Assembly: GCA_965218555.1 (NCBI GenBank)
Contig: OZ244625.1
Span: 4,030,001 to 4,094,000, forward strand
Direction: 5' to 3'
DNA: 64,000 nt
From: JAPPLB01 sp965218555
Lineage (GTDB): Bacteria > Acidobacteriota > Terriglobia > Bryobacterales > UBA6623
Below the pieces are notes generated by a model, which made no database searches, was not told the origin of the DNA, and saw only the letters and a program-made list of their open reading frames with translations. The position numbers and the translations under genes are program-made. This document shows positions 43,458 to 50,936 of this stretch, piece after piece; within the stretch, counting starts at the first letter, position 1; every line of letters begins with the position of its first letter.

Positions 43458-45527
43458 CCCTGCCGCACGGTGCCCTCAACGTCGGCCCCGGTGGCGCCGG
43501 CATTGCTTCTGCCTGCCATTTGGAGTTGTGCGTCGTGTAGGTGACGCCGTTGATGCTGCTGTCGGACTGACTGATGCATCTTCCGGTCGACAAGAAGTGG
43601 AATGTTACCCGTCTGGCCGATATCCGGAGTCCTTGAAGCGGCGTTTAGTCGCTGCCCGCCGGGGTGTCGCCGCAGGTGGGTCCCCTGACATTGTTGATCC
43701 TGCTCAGCCAATTCTGAAACGTCGCGTCCGCCGGCGCGCACAGCCCGTCGTTGTCGTCGAAGAAGAACCATTTCAGATATCGTATATTCGTCAGCGACGA
43801 AGGCAGCGTCCCCGTCAGCTCGTTGGAGTCGAGACTCAGCACTACGAGGTTGGTCAGGTTGCCCAGTTCGGGGGGAATCGTCCCGGTCAGGGAGTTCTCG
43901 TAGAGATACAGCAACAGGAGTTTGGTCAGGTTGCCCAGTTCGGGGGGAATCGTCCCGGTCAGGGAGTTCTCGTAGAGATGCAGCAACCGGAGGTTGGTCA
44001 GGTTGCCCAGTTCGGGGGGAATCGTCCCGGTCAGGGAGTTCTCGTTGAGCCACAGCTCTTCGAGGTTGGTCAGGTTGCCCAGTTCGGGGGGAATCGTCCC
44101 GGTCAGGGAGTTTTTGCGGAGATACAGCACCTGGAGGTTGGTCAGGTTGTCCAGTTCGGGGGGAATCGTCCCGGTCAGGAAGTTGTCGTAGAGATGCAGC
44201 AACTGGAGGTTGGTCAGGTTGCCCAGTTCGGGGGGAATCGTCCCGGTCAGGGAGTTCTCGTTGAGATCCAGACTCCTGAGGTTGGTCAGGTTGCCCAGTT
44301 CGGGGGGAATCGTCCCGGTCAGGGAGTTTTCGCGGAGATACAGCAACTGGAGGTTGGTCAGGTTGCCCAGTTCGGGGGGGATCGTCCCGGTCAGGTGGGT
44401 GTCGCTGAGATACAGCCGGACGAGGTTGGTCAGGTTGCCCAGTTCGCGGGGAATGGTCCCGGTCAGATTGTTCTGGAGCAGTCTCAGCCCGGTGACCCGG
44501 CCGCGGGCGTCGGTCGTCACGCCGTGCCACTGGCTCAACGGCGCCGCTGTCTTCCAGTTCCTGCTGGAGGTCCAACCCGGGCCGCCCGTCGCGTCGTAGA
44601 ACGCCTCCAGCACCGCCCGGTCCGCGGCAGCCCCGATGCCCCCGGCTGGGGGGGGGCTGTCGAGCGGCTGGGGGGTGGTGTCGAGAACGGCGGGTGGCAG
44701 CGTGCTGAAGGTGCGGATCGTTCCGTCCGTCCGCAGCTCGAAATGCAGTCCGATTATGGCGACCTGCTGATCGCAGGACACGACCACTTTTCCGCCTCGG
44801 AAGGTTTCCGGGATCACAATGGCGGCGTTGAGCAGTTGCGCCCGGCTGGACTGCGCCGGCGCGTATAGCACGGCTTCGCCCAGAGGCGCCCTTTGCTTGT
44901 CTTGCAGGAAAAGGCGGCAGGAGGCCTCGGCGTTCGTATCGTTCGCGATCGCCAACCCGAGGGTGGCCTCCGGCGTCAGGACCGGAAACTGGAAGAGCCC
45001 CCCGGCTTGCGAGCTGAAGACCGTGGCCATGGCTGTCGGCGCGCCCTCCATGTCGAGCGACGCGAACACGACTTGCGCAACGACGGGGTTGACGCAATCG
45101 AGAGTCGCGTAGCCGGAGGCCTCCGCCGCTTCGTTCCGGGTGCCCCATACCAGAGAACCGCCCGCCCCCTCCAGCTCGAATGTCGCCGTCGAATCCGCCG
45201 CCGTAACGCCGCCGGCGGTTTCGAACCGGTCCACGCTCAGGCCGTGCAATTGCAGCGTGCACGGACTCACCGACTCGGAAACGTTAGTGACCAGCAGGAG
45301 TGATCGCCAGCCGCCCCCGTCGGCGATATGCGGCAGGACGTGAAAGCGCTTCGCCGTTTCGTCGGACTGAGCGCCGGCGGGCAGCGCGCCCGTGAGGATC
45401 ACCAGCAGCGCAGCGAGTATCCTCGCGGGCTTCATCCTTGCTTTTCCCTTCCGACGTACAGGGGTTTGCAGCAAGATCCTAACACACACAATGGAACTGC
45501 CAGAGAGCCCTGATCGGGAAGGCTCAA
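43458..45527. repeat. Tandem segmental duplication, unit A (LRR gene plus flanks)
   Basis: Matches 45631-47762 from the stretch CCCTGCCGCACGG at its low end to GGCTCAAGCTC at its high end. It includes an LRR gene, about 90 bp of upstream leader and about 190 bp of downstream sequence. The downstream part encodes, in broken frames, INGVTYTTHNSKWQ and related pieces of a former C-terminal beta domain. The units differ by many substitutions and in the number of LRRs, so the duplication is not recent. Confidence 0.8.
43645..45435 (-). CDS. Secreted plant-type leucine-rich repeat protein, copy A
   Basis: About 596 residues from ATG 45435, signal peptide MKPARILAALLVILTGALPAGA. Residues about 25-270 form a beta-rich module (FHVLPHIADGGGWRSLLLVT) seen in many acidobacterial secreted proteins. 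Then comes the LRR cap FYDATGGPGWTSSRNW and about ten 24-residue repeats of the plant type (TGTIPPELGNLTNLxxLxLxxNSL), ending LCAPADATFQNWLSRINN. The nearly identical 72-bp DNA repeats would favour slippage and unequal crossing-over. Such solenoids bind proteins or glycans; the partner is unknown. Remnants downstream suggest the ancestral protein was longer at its C-terminus. Confidence 0.85.
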   Translation of the reverse strand: MKPARILAALLVILTGALPAGAQSDETAKRFHVLPHIADGGGWRSLLLVTNVSESVSPCTLQLHGLSVDRFETAGGVTAADSTATFELEGAGGSLVWGTRNEAAEASGYATLDCVNPVVAQVVFASLDMEGAPTAMATVFSSQAGGLFQFPVLTPEATLGLAIANDTNAEASCRLFLQDKQRAPLGEAVLYAPAQSSRAQLLNAAIVIPETFRGGKVVVSCDQQVAIIGLHFELRTDGTIRTFSTLPPAVLDTTPQPLDSPPPAGGIGAAADRAVLEAFYDATGGPGWTSSRNWKTAAPLSQWHGVTTDARGRVTGLRLLQNNLTGTIPRELGNLTNLVRLYLSDTHLTGTIPPELGNLTNLQLLYLRENSLTGTIPPELGNLTNLRSLDLNENSLTGTIPPELGNLTNLQLLHLYDNFLTGTIPPELDNLTNLQVLYLRKNSLTGTIPPELGNLTNLEELWLNENSLTGTIPPELGNLTNLRLLHLYENSLTGTIPPELGNLTKLLLLYLYENSLTGTIPPELGNLTNLVVLSLDSNELTGTLPSSLTNIRYLKWFFFDDNDGLCAPADATFQNWLSRINNVRGPTCGDTPAGSD

Positions 45528-45630
45528 GCTCTCCGGCCGTATCGCGGCAGTTCCTCGCTGGCCGTTGTCAGAGGCGTTTCTGGCCTCGCTCCGGCCCTCT
45601 ACAGGGTCCGCTTTGCCCCTGCAAGCGCGT

Positions 45631-47762
45631 CCCTGCCGCACGGTGCCCTCAACGTCGGCCCCGGTGGCGCCGGCATTGCTTCTGCCTGCCATTTGGAGTT
45701 GTGCGTTGTGTAGGTGACGCCGTTGATGTCGCTGTCGGACTGGCTGATGCATCTTCCCATCGACAAGAAGTGGAACGTTACCCATCTGGATGATATCCGG
45801 AGTCCTCGAAGCTGCGTTTAGTCGCTGCCCGCCGGGGTGTCGCCGCAGGTGGGTCCCCTGACATTGTTGATCCTGCTCAGCCAATTCTGAAACGCCGTGT
45901 CCGCCGGCGCGCACAGCCCGTCGTTGTCGTCGAAGTAGAAGAAGTACAGATATCGTATATTCGTCAGCGACGAAGGCAGCGTCCCCGTCAGCTCGTTGGA
46001 GTTGAGATACAGCGCCTGGAGGTTGGTCAGGTTTTGCAGTTCGGGGGGAATCGTCCCGGTCAGGGAGTTGTCGTGGAGTTGCAGACTCCAGAGTTTGGTC
46101 AGGTTTTGCAGTTCGGGGGAAATCGTCCCGGTCAGGGAGTTGTCGTGGAGTTGCAGACTCCTGAGGTTGGTCAGGTTGCCCAGTTCGGGGGGAATCGTCC
46201 CGGTCAGGGAGTTGCCGTCGAGCCACAGACTCCTGAGGTTGGTCAGGTTGCCCAGTTTGGAGGGAATCGTCCCGGTCAGGGAGTTGCCGCCGAGCCACAG
46301 CCTCTGGAGTTTGGTCAGGTTGCCCAGTTCGGGGGGAATCGTCCCGGTCAGGGAGTTTCTGTAGAGAGGCAGCTCGTCGAGTTTGGTCAGGTTGCCCAGT
46401 TCGGGGGGAATCGTCCCGGTCAGGGAGTTGTCGTAGAGATGCAGCACCTGGAGGTTGGTCAGATTGCCCAGCTCGCGGGGAATCGTCCCGGTCAGGGAGT
46501 TGTCGTAGAGAGTCAGACCCTGGAGTTTGGTCAGGTTGCCCAGTTTGGGGGGAATCGTCCCGGTCAGGGAGTTTTCGCTGAGATGCAGCCCTTCGAGTTT
46601 GGTCAGGTTGCCCAGTTCGGGGGGAATCGTCCCGGTCAGGGAGTTTTCGCTGAGAGACAGCTCCTGAAGGTTGGTCAGGTTGCCCAGTTCGCGGGGAATG
46701 GTCCCGGTCAGATTGTTCCTGGGTAGCCACAGCCCAATGACCCGGCCGTCGTCGTCGGTCCTCACGCCGCGCCACTCGATCAACGGCGCCGCCGTCTTCC
46801 AGTTCGTGCTGTCGGTCCAACCGGGGCCGCCCGTCGCGACGTACAACGCCTCCAGCGCCGCCCGGTCAGCAGCAACTGCGGGGGTGGTGTCAAACGGCTG
46901 GGGGGTGGTGTCGAGAACGGCGGGGGGCACCGTGCTGAAGGTGCGGATCGTTCCGTCCGCCCGCAGCTCGAAATGCAGTCCGATCATGGCGACCTGCTGA
47001 TCGCAGGACACGACCGCTTTTCCGCCTGGGAAGGTTTCCGGGATCGCAATGGCGGCGTTGAGCAGTTGCGCCCGGCTGGACCGCGCCGGCGCGTATAGCA
47101 CGGCTTCGCCCAGAGGTGCCCCTCGCGGGTCTTGCAGGAAAAGGCGGCAGGAGGCCTCGACGTACGTATCGTTCGCGATCGCCAACCCGAGGGTGGCCTC
47201 CGGCGTCAGGACCGGAAACTGGAAGACCCCCGCGGCTTGCGAGCTGAAGACCGTGGCCATGGCTGCCGGCGCGCCCTCCATGTCGAGCGCCGCGAACACG
47301 ACCTGCGCAACGACGGGGTTGACGCAATCGAGAGTCGCGTAGCCGGAGGCCTCCACCGCTTCGTTCCGGGTGCTCCATACCAGAGAACCGCCCTCGAACA
47401 CCAGCTCGAAGGTCGCCGTCGAACCCGCCGCCGTGACGTCGCCGGCGGTTTCGAACCGGTCCACGCTCAGGCCGTACAATTGCAGCGTGCACGGACTCAC
47501 CGACTCGGAAACGTTCGTGACCAGCAGGGACGATCGCCAGCCGCCCCCGTCGGCGATATGCGGCAGGACGTGAAAGCGCTTCGCCGTTTTGTTGAACTGA
47601 GCGCCGGCGGGCAGCGCGCACAGCAGGATCACCAGCATCGCAGCGAGTGTCCTCGCGGGTTTCATCCTTACTTTTCCCTTCCAACGTACAAGGGATTTGC
47701 AGAGTAATCCTAACACACACAATGGAGCTGCCAGAGAGCCCTGATCGGGAAGGCTCAAGCTC
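45631..47762. repeat. Tandem segmental duplication, unit B (LRR gene plus flanks)
   Basis: The upstream partner of unit A in the same orientation, separated from it by only about 100 bp of unrelated sequence. Both flanks of the LRR gene are conserved (see unit A), so the whole cassette, not just the coding region, was copied. Confidence 0.8.
45818..47665 (-). CDS. Secreted plant-type leucine-rich repeat protein, copy B
   Basis: About 615 residues from ATG 47665 (signal peptide MKPARTLAAMLVILLCALPAGA). Same architecture as copy A: beta-rich N-terminal module (FHVLPHIADGGGWRSSLLVT), cap LYVATGGPGWTDSTNW, then about eleven plant-type LRRs, ending LCAPADTAFQNWLSRINN. It carries at least one repeat more than copy A, and its variable xxLxLxx positions differ throughout, so the two proteins likely bind different partners. 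Each gene has its own copy of the leader region. Confidence 0.85.
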   Translation of the reverse strand: MKPARTLAAMLVILLCALPAGAQFNKTAKRFHVLPHIADGGGWRSSLLVTNVSESVSPCTLQLYGLSVDRFETAGDVTAAGSTATFELVFEGGSLVWSTRNEAVEASGYATLDCVNPVVAQVVFAALDMEGAPAAMATVFSSQAAGVFQFPVLTPEATLGLAIANDTYVEASCRLFLQDPRGAPLGEAVLYAPARSSRAQLLNAAIAIPETFPGGKAVVSCDQQVAMIGLHFELRADGTIRTFSTVPPAVLDTTPQPFDTTPAVAADRAALEALYVATGGPGWTDSTNWKTAAPLIEWRGVRTDDDGRVIGLWLPRNNLTGTIPRELGNLTNLQELSLSENSLTGTIPPELGNLTKLEGLHLSENSLTGTIPPKLGNLTKLQGLTLYDNSLTGTIPRELGNLTNLQVLHLYDNSLTGTIPPELGNLTKLDELPLYRNSLTGTIPPELGNLTKLQRLWLGGNSLTGTIPSKLGNLTNLRSLWLDGNSLTGTIPPELGNLTNLRSLQLHDNSLTGTISPELQNLTKLWSLQLHDNSLTGTIPPELQNLTNLQALYLNSNELTGTLPSSLTNIRYLYFFYFDDNDGLCAPADTAFQNWLSRINNVRGPTCGDTPAGSD

Positions 47763-47933
47763 GGCTGGCGGGAATGCGTAGAACCCTGACAGGGGGAAAA
47801 GCGCCGCCGAAGGCAAGCGTACCCAATGGCAAACCCAAGATCATCGCTACTGCCGTCCTTCTTCCTCGATCCAGACTGACCACAATATATGGGCTTGGAA
47901 ACTCGCTCGAGCCGCCGCGGCCTCGGTGGAGGA

Positions 47934-48324
47934 GCCTTGTCCTCTACCGGTTGCGTTGTTTTACGAGTCTACTTTCTTGAACACTTCGGTTCCGACAGAG
48001 CCTCCGGCATTCATCGCCAGGTTGCCGCCGTCCATCGGAATCAGCGCGCCGGTGATCCAGGACGAGGCGTCGGAAGCCAGAAACACGGCCAGCCCCTTGA
48101 TGTCTTCCGGCGTGCCGAATCGGCCGGCGGGCAGGCCGCTGAGAAAACGGTCTCTGATGCGCGGGTCGGCGTCGATCCGGGCGCGTAGATCGGGGTTGGG
48201 TACCTGGGCGGGCAGGATCGAATTGACGCGCACGCCGCGTCCGCTCCATTCGGTGCTGAGCTCGCGTGTCATTTGGACCACCGCTCCCATCGCCATGCTG
48301 TACGCGATGTGACCGCGGCCCTGC
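47934..48324. repeat. 391-bp exact direct repeat, left copy
   Basis: Identical base for base to 50055-50445 (constant offset 2121). It covers the 3' end of the SDR gene and 27 bp beyond its stop. The right copy is inside the intact gene, so this one is the duplicate. Zero divergence means a very recent event or ongoing gene conversion. Confidence 0.95.
47961..48324 (-). pseudogene. Truncated 3' copy of the SDR gene
   Basis: Encodes only the last about 121 residues of the SDR at 50082-50906 (from QGRGHIAYSMAMG to FKKVDS). The upstream NAD-binding half is absent: at 48325 the sequence switches to unrelated DNA, though the frame stays open for a short distance. It cannot make a functional reductase. 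Confidence 0.9.
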
Positions 48325-48838
48325 CGACTCCGACTTAGCTGCCAGTGGAGGATCAGAAGCACGCTCGGTGGGTCCGGCGCAGGTCGGACGGGGTCGCCTA
48401 TGTAGGCTCGTATGTGGAGGGGAATCTGCCCGGCGACTGGGTCAAGTTCAATCGCTGAGACGGACCAAGCCGGTGAGGGAAGCCATCGCGGCATGGAGGG
48501 GAAATTTTTCCCCAACCCGGAATAGCTCGACCCCGTCAGAGGGTCTGGGATCGACGATTCTCACAGGGGCGTCAGCCCCTCTCGCCCTGTGGTAACTTAG
48601 TTCCCGGACAGGGTACGGAAACGTATGCGATTGGACCCTGGAATGAGTGACTCGAATCTCGCCCTGAAAACCCCGAACCGGCTGGCCCGAACGGACTGCG
48701 AAACGGACTTCTTGGCCATCCTCCGCGCCGCCCGAGCTGGCGACACGCGGCTGAAGAATTTCAGGCTAAAGGGGCTGGCTGGCCGAAGAATAGTCAGGTC
48801 GGGGTTGGAGCGAATCTTTACTTCGGAGGAGGTGTCTG
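48325..48838. other. Unassigned stretch between SDR fragment and solute-binding protein gene
   Basis: No gene is supported. A short forward frame ending at about 48457 reads VAYVGSYVEGNLPGDW and could be the tail of a lost gene. Two small hairpins are present: GGGGAAA-TT-TTTCCCC near 48500 and AGGGGC-GTCA-GCCCCT at 48565-48580. A strong ribosome-binding site for the next gene closes the stretch. Confidence 0.4.
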
Positions 48839-49708
48839 ATGCTAAGGAAGCACGTAGTGTGTGGCCTGGTCGTTGTTGCCCTGATTGGAGGTTTCAGCCC
48901 TCGGGTGATGGCCCAGGGTTTCTCCTGGTGGGCTTATGACAGCGTCATTGAGGAGGTCCAGGACCGTGGGACGCTGAGAGTTGGGCTGGGCCTGTTCGAG
49001 CCCTGGTCGGCCTGCGATGCGGACGGCGAGCTGATCGGCTTTGAAATCGATGTCGCGACAAGAGTGGCCGAGGATATGGGGGTTGAGGTTGAATTTGCGC
49101 GGACGAACTGGAACTATATCATCCCGTCACTGATCGCTGAGGAGTTTGACGTCATCATCAGTGGTATGACGATCCTTCCGGAACGCAACCTAAAAGTCAA
49201 TTTCACGTCCTCGTACAACCAAACCGGTATCTACCTGGTGGCGAATACAGAGCGAACCGCTGACTTGGAAACGCTGGAAGATTTCAACAGTTATAGTGTC
49301 ACGATTGCGACCCGGCGGGGAGCCTCGTCAATCCCTGCTATCGAGAATGTTTTTCCTAATGCCATGATCCTGCTCTACGATACCGACAACGCGGTCCTCG
49401 AGGCCGTCGTCTCCGGTGAGGCCGATGCTGCGGCAGCGTTCGCGACGACGGGGACCACATGGGTTGAAGCCAACCCGGATACCCTGCGCCTGCCCTTCGA
49501 GGATCCGTTTGCCTCGGAAGTGCTAGCGATAGCTGTGCGGAAAGGTGACCACGATACCTTGAATTTTTTCAATGGCTGGATTGCGGTTCGCCATGCCGAT
49601 GGCTGGCTCGAACAGCACCGCCAATATTGGTTCGAGACCCACGACTGGGAAGATCAGCTCGCTACCGATCCCATCACCATCGCCGAGTGCGATGAATCCT
49701 TTCAGTAG
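48839..49708 (+). CDS. Periplasmic amino acid-type solute-binding protein (SBP family 3)
   Basis: About 289 residues. ATG 48839 is preceded by GGAGGAGG and opens a signal peptide (MLRKHVVCGLVVVALIGGFSPRVMA). Family 3 binding-protein features: RGTLRVGLGLFEPWSACD, IGFEIDVATRVAEDMGVEVE, FDVIISGMTILPERNLKVNF, VSGEADAAAAFATTG and AVRKGDHDTLNFFNGWI. It would deliver a polar amino acid or related compound to an ABC permease, but no permease or ATPase gene is near: it is an orphan. It lies between two exact copies of an SDR fragment, so it may have arrived or been moved with that rearrangement. Confidence 0.87.
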   Translation: MLRKHVVCGLVVVALIGGFSPRVMAQGFSWWAYDSVIEEVQDRGTLRVGLGLFEPWSACDADGELIGFEIDVATRVAEDMGVEVEFARTNWNYIIPSLIAEEFDVIISGMTILPERNLKVNFTSSYNQTGIYLVANTERTADLETLEDFNSYSVTIATRRGASSIPAIENVFPNAMILLYDTDNAVLEAVVSGEADAAAAFATTGTTWVEANPDTLRLPFEDPFASEVLAIAVRKGDHDTLNFFNGWIAVRHADGWLEQHRQYWFETHDWEDQLATDPITIAECDESFQ

Positions 49709-49768
49709 CCGGCTTGGGGTGGAAGCGTCTGGACGGTCCGCAAGGTCCCGGCTTCGCCGCCCAGCCAG

Positions 49769-49925
49769 CCTGCATATCTCACCACCTGACGGGGGAAGCA
49801 CGCGATACGGCCGCCATGACTTCGTTGTGCTTGCTTGGCATGCTCGATGGGGAAAGGCCGTGATTCGTGATTCGTGTCTCGTGACCCGCACGCACTTCGT
49901 CTCGCCACGTGGTGAGAAATGCGGG
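49769..49925. repeat. TIR-bounded dispersed repeat, family A copy 2 (157 bp)
   Basis: Inverted ends CCTGCATATCTCACC (49769-49783) and the near-complement at 49911-49925, with two mismatches. The first about 85 bp are nearly identical to the copy at 4425; the middle differs (it includes a GTGATTCGTGATTCGTG stutter), and the right arm matches again. No gene inside. Confidence 0.65.
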
Positions 49926-50054
49926 TTCGTCCCCGCAGAAACTCTGCGTATCTCTCTCCGGTGTCGCGCCGCTCTCGTGACTCGGCTTTTCAGCGACTCT
50001 TCGATGCGGGTCAGACTTTCCTCAATACAGTCCCGCCGCGGGATCGGTTCGGGT

Positions 50055-50445
50055 GCCTTGTCCTCTACCGGTTGCGTTGTTTTACGAGTCTACTTTCTTG
50101 AACACTTCGGTTCCGACAGAGCCTCCGGCATTCATCGCCAGGTTGCCGCCGTCCATCGGAATCAGCGCGCCGGTGATCCAGGACGAGGCGTCGGAAGCCA
50201 GAAACACGGCCAGCCCCTTGATGTCTTCCGGCGTGCCGAATCGGCCGGCGGGCAGGCCGCTGAGAAAACGGTCTCTGATGCGCGGGTCGGCGTCGATCCG
50301 GGCGCGTAGATCGGGGTTGGGTACCTGGGCGGGCAGGATCGAATTGACGCGCACGCCGCGTCCGCTCCATTCGGTGCTGAGCTCGCGTGTCATTTGGACC
50401 ACCGCTCCCATCGCCATGCTGTACGCGATGTGACCGCGGCCCTGC
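50055..50445. repeat. 391-bp exact direct repeat, right (parent) copy
   Basis: The source copy of 47934-48324, lying within the 3' half of the intact SDR gene. Together the copies flank about 1.7 kb containing the solute-binding protein gene and a family A repeat. Confidence 0.95.
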
Positions 50446-50906
50446 GCCGTGACGCTCGCCAGCGAACCGAGATTGACGATACTTCCTTTCCCGGCGGCCA
50501 ACATGCGGCGCCCCGCTTGCTGGCAACAGCAGAAGCGTCCGTAGACCAGATTGCGCCACGTCCACTCGACATCGTCCAGAGAAATGTCTTCCGGTTTCTT
50601 GCGTACCGCCTCGCCCGCGATGTTGGCGACGAAGTCGATGCGGCCGAACTCGTCGTCGATCCGCGCGAACATCGAACAGATCTGTTCGGGTTCCGAGATG
50701 TCGCAGACCTGCGGCAGGGCTCGGCGGTGGAGCGATTCGATTTCTCCCGCAACCGCCCGCAGCCCATCTTCATTGATGTCGGCCAGAACGACGTCGGCGC
50801 CCGCTTCCGCTACCGCCAGCGCGGTCGCTTTGCCCAAGCCGCTCGCCGCGCCCGACACCAGCGCAACACGGCCGGTCAGGTCAAACATGTCGTTATTCTT
50901 CGTCAT
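50082..50906 (-). CDS. Short-chain dehydrogenase/reductase with Lys-to-Met change in the catalytic motif
   Basis: 274 residues. The Rossmann cofactor motif SGAASGLGKA (18-27), acidic D43 after strand 2 (suggesting NAD preference), NIAG (95-98) and the helix Asn (RNL, N119) are normal. S148 and Y162 are in place (NLGSLAS, AYSMAMGAV), but the YxxxK motif reads Y-S-M-A-M: the catalytic lysine is Met166. The C-terminal substrate loop and GALIPMDGG are as expected. The protein may have lost or altered its activity, or rely on another residue. Its 3' half is duplicated exactly at 47934-48324. Confidence 0.88.
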   Translation of the reverse strand: MTKNNDMFDLTGRVALVSGAASGLGKATALAVAEAGADVVLADINEDGLRAVAGEIESLHRRALPQVCDISEPEQICSMFARIDDEFGRIDFVANIAGEAVRKKPEDISLDDVEWTWRNLVYGRFCCCQQAGRRMLAAGKGSIVNLGSLASVTAQGRGHIAYSMAMGAVVQMTRELSTEWSGRGVRVNSILPAQVPNPDLRARIDADPRIRDRFLSGLPAGRFGTPEDIKGLAVFLASDASSWITGALIPMDGGNLAMNAGGSVGTEVFKKVDS

Positions 50907-50936
50907 TGGTTCGTTACCCTTGGCGAACGTGTACCC

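Noticed and set aside
42647..45262. Very long leftward frame with repeated RDDSPRTGQPDQP, and the similar frames at 45432-46820 and 46034-46726
   Set aside because: These are alternative frames of the LRR-encoding 72-bp repeats. The repeat period is a multiple of three, so every frame stays open. The LRR frame has signal peptide, cap and family match; these do not.
43800..46700. Regular near-identical repeats resembling a CRISPR array
   Set aside because: The spacing of 72 bp is in phase with codons and each unit encodes one plant-type LRR; there are no unique spacers and no cas genes.
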